Origin: Dallia pectoralis
Taxonomy: Eukaryota; Chordata; Actinopteri; Esociformes; Umbridae
Assembly (NCBI GenBank): GCA_029465975.1
Contig: CM055756.1
Coordinates: forward strand, 6,799,362 to 6,863,361
Length of the DNA stretch: 64,000 nt
Direction: 5' to 3'
The notes below the pieces were generated by a model. The model ran no database searches and had not been told where the DNA came from. It saw only the letters and a list, made by a program, of their open reading frames with translations. Positions 61,885 to 64,000 of this stretch are shown here, piece by piece. The position numbers were made by a program, and so were the translations under genes. How positions within the stretch are numbered: the stretch's first letter is position 1; every line of letters begins with the position of its first letter.

Positions 61885-62395
61885 TCCTATCAGTAGCATA
61901 TCATTATCCTATCATTAGCATATCATTAGCCTATCAGTAGTCTATCAGCAGCCAATCAGCAGCCAATCAGCAGCCTATCAGCAGCCTATCAGTAGCCTAT
62001 CATTAGCATATCATTAGCCTATCAGTAGTCTATCAGCAGCCAATCAGCAGCCAATCAGCAGCCTATCAGTAGCCTATCAGCAGCCTATCAATAGCCTATC
62101 ATTAGCATATCCTTACCCTATCATTAGCTTATCATTAGCCTATCAGTAGTCTATCAGCCGCCTATCAGCAGCCAATCAGCAGCCTATCAGTAGCCTATCA
62201 GCAGCCTATCAGCAGCCTATCAGCAGCCAATCAGCAGCCTATCAGTAGCCTATCAGTAGCCTATCATTAGCATATCAGCAACCTATCAGGAGCCTATCAG
62301 TAGCCAATCAGCAGCCTATTAGCAGCCTAACAGCAGCCAATCAGTAGCCAGTCAGTAGCCTATCAGCAACCTATCAGTAGCCTATCAGTAGTCTT
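61885..62395. repeat. 11-bp array with recurrent CCAATCAG
   Basis: About 45 units of the form AGCCTATCAGC/T run for 510 bases. Eight units read CCAATCAG in place of CCTATCAG; other variants are CATATCATT and CTTATCATT. A second-order pattern of about 110 bases is visible (CAGCAGCCAATCAGCAGCC recurs near 61,950, 62,035, 62,170 and 62,225). Confidence 0.95.
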
Positions 62396-62887
62396 GTCGA
62401 ATCTGGAAACTATATCAATGTAGAAGCCTTTATCGCCTTCCAACGTGATTGGATGGAAGAGATAAGGCACGTCAGTAGAACTGGCAGACTGATAATCACC
62501 CAGCAGGTTCTGCTGAACAGGGACCGGATTGTAAACTACCTTTGAAAGACATTGGATTTAGTTGTGTGAACTGAGCCGGGACACAGGGAACGGAGGATGA
62601 GGCAGGACAGGCAATATAGACAGGGTGGAATGGAGAGTTTTGGAGATATGGGTTTCTGTGTGCGTAAAGTTAGAGGTGCAGGAGAAAAGGAGATGAGTTA
62701 AAGACACTTTTTTTCATTCACACTGCATGTTTATGCCGTGGTCCATGTTAAACCTGGTGAACACTTTCCTCTCATCTCTTCACGCTTCACAGTGTTGTAG
62801 TTCGTCTCACCTTTTTCTCTGATCGCACATTCAATCACACATGATCGCACACTAATTTTCCACCTAATATGTGAAACAAACACTTTC

Positions 62888-63690
62888 TGTCCATCTTTAA
62901 TGTCTTCCCCACTGTCCTGACACCACCTCTGTCTATCTGTCCATCTCTAAATGTCTTCCCCACTGTCCTGACACCACCTCTGTCTATCTGTCCATCTCTA
63001 AATGTCTTCCCCACTGTCCTGACACCACCTCTGTCTATCTGTCCATCTCTAAATGTCTTCCCCACTGTCCTGACACCACCTCTGTCTATCTGTCCATCTC
63101 TAAATGTCTTCCCCACTGTCCTGACACCACCTCTGTCTATCTGTCCATCTCTAAATGTCTTCCCCACTGTCCTGACACCACCTCTGTCTATCTGTCCATC
63201 TCTAAATGTCTTCCCCCTTGTCCTGACACCACCTCTGTCTATCTGTCCATCTCTAAATGTCTTCCCCACTGTCCTGACACCACCTCTGTCTATCTGTCCA
63301 TCTCTAAATGTCTTCCCCACTGTCCTGACACCACCTCTGTCTATCTGTCCATCTCTAAATGTCTTCCCCACTGTCCTGACACCACCTCTGTCTATCTGTC
63401 CATCTCTAAATGTCTTCCCCACTGTCCTGACACTACCTCTGTCTTTCTGTCCATCTCTAAATGTCTTCCCCACTGTCCTGACACCACCTCTGTCTATCGG
63501 TCCATCTCTAAATGTCTTCCCCACTGTCCTGACACTACCTCTGTCTTTCTGTCCATCTCTAAATGTCTTCCCCCTTGTCCTGACACCACCTCTGTCTATC
63601 TGTCCATCTCTAAATGTCTTCCCCACTGTCCTGACACCACCTCTGTCTATCTGTCCATGTCTAAATGTCTTCCCCCTTTGTCCTGACTCT
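62888..63690. repeat. 51-bp minisatellite, about 15 copies
   Basis: The unit contains CCTGACACCACCTCTGTCTA, TCTGTCCATCTCTAAATG and TCTTCCCCACTGT and is highly uniform. Because 51 is divisible by three the minus strand stays open for 263 codons as a 17-residue repeat (GKTFRDGQIDRGGVRT). No start context, splice partner or known domain supports a gene. Confidence 0.95.
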
Positions 63691-64000
63691 TCCTTTCTGT
63701 CATGGTTGGAAGCTCGATTAATTCATGATGCAAAGCTGTACACGACCCACCTATCTCACTGAAAAAATTAATGACTTTCATAATTGATATCTTGAAATTC
63801 ACTTTTCTTTGCTACGCTTATTAATTTCTGCAACAACAACACTTGCTCATCACAAATTGGCCTCAGCCAGCTCGTTACAAGGCCTTAAACACACGATTGG
63901 CATCGGGAAAAAAGCTGATCATTGAGGAACTGTAATCTGTCAGTTAGCAATTTCTTTCTCTTAGTAATTTGTATAACGTGTGTTAAATAATTACTTCGTC
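63691..64000. other. No gene seen
   Basis: AT-rich non-coding tail of the window. Confidence 0.5.

Overview
The window is vertebrate, almost certainly ray-finned fish, DNA. Its genes are split by GT-AG introns, including one gene of at least 13 coding exons and one of 22. Relics of fish-type Tc1 transposons, tRNA- and 5S-derived SINEs and an LTR element are scattered through it, and it is very rich in minisatellites. I cannot name the species. All exon models below were read by eye from splice signals and reading phase, and every complete model closes in frame.

Layout. Positions 1-5698 are the 5' end of a P/Q-type calcium channel gene (cacna1a) on the minus strand: coding exon 1 at 5397-5698, then a first intron that runs off the left edge and carries a 2.1 kb pyrimidine-rich satellite. 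Positions 5.9-13.1 kb are intergenic, with minisatellites and Tc1 relics. alkbh7 (13,772-15,603, plus, 4 exons, 233 codons) is a mitochondrial 2-oxoglutarate dioxygenase. gtf2f1 (22,499-16,472, minus, 13 coding exons, 539 codons) is the large subunit of TFIIF and converges on alkbh7. Positions 25,375-36,683 hold a complete plus-strand adhesion GPCR of the E family (22 exons, 951 codons) with a uromodulin-type cysteine-rich module, five EGF modules, GAIN/GPS and seven membrane segments.

Positions 41,247-44,972 are a young, compact LTR retroelement on the minus strand. It has 355-bp LTRs differing at one base and a 5-bp target duplication, it sits inside a Tc1 relic, and its only content is a 1018-codon proline-rich ORF built of in-frame tandem repeats. 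A CpG-rich segment ending in a good splice donor at 47,972 may be a non-coding first exon of another plus-strand gene. From there to 64,000 I find no coding exon, only repeats and transposon relics.

The genes do not form a pathway. Their grouping recalls human chromosome 19p, where ALKBH7 lies next to GTF2F1 and where CACNA1A and the ADGRE genes also map. The most unusual signals are the repeat-built LTR element, an AT-AC (U12-type) donor in cacna1a, tandem copies of an exon end with its splice donor in gtf2f1, repeated acceptor-like sites and a long hairpin in the receptor introns, and an 11-bp array that repeatedly spells an NF-Y-type CCAAT box.
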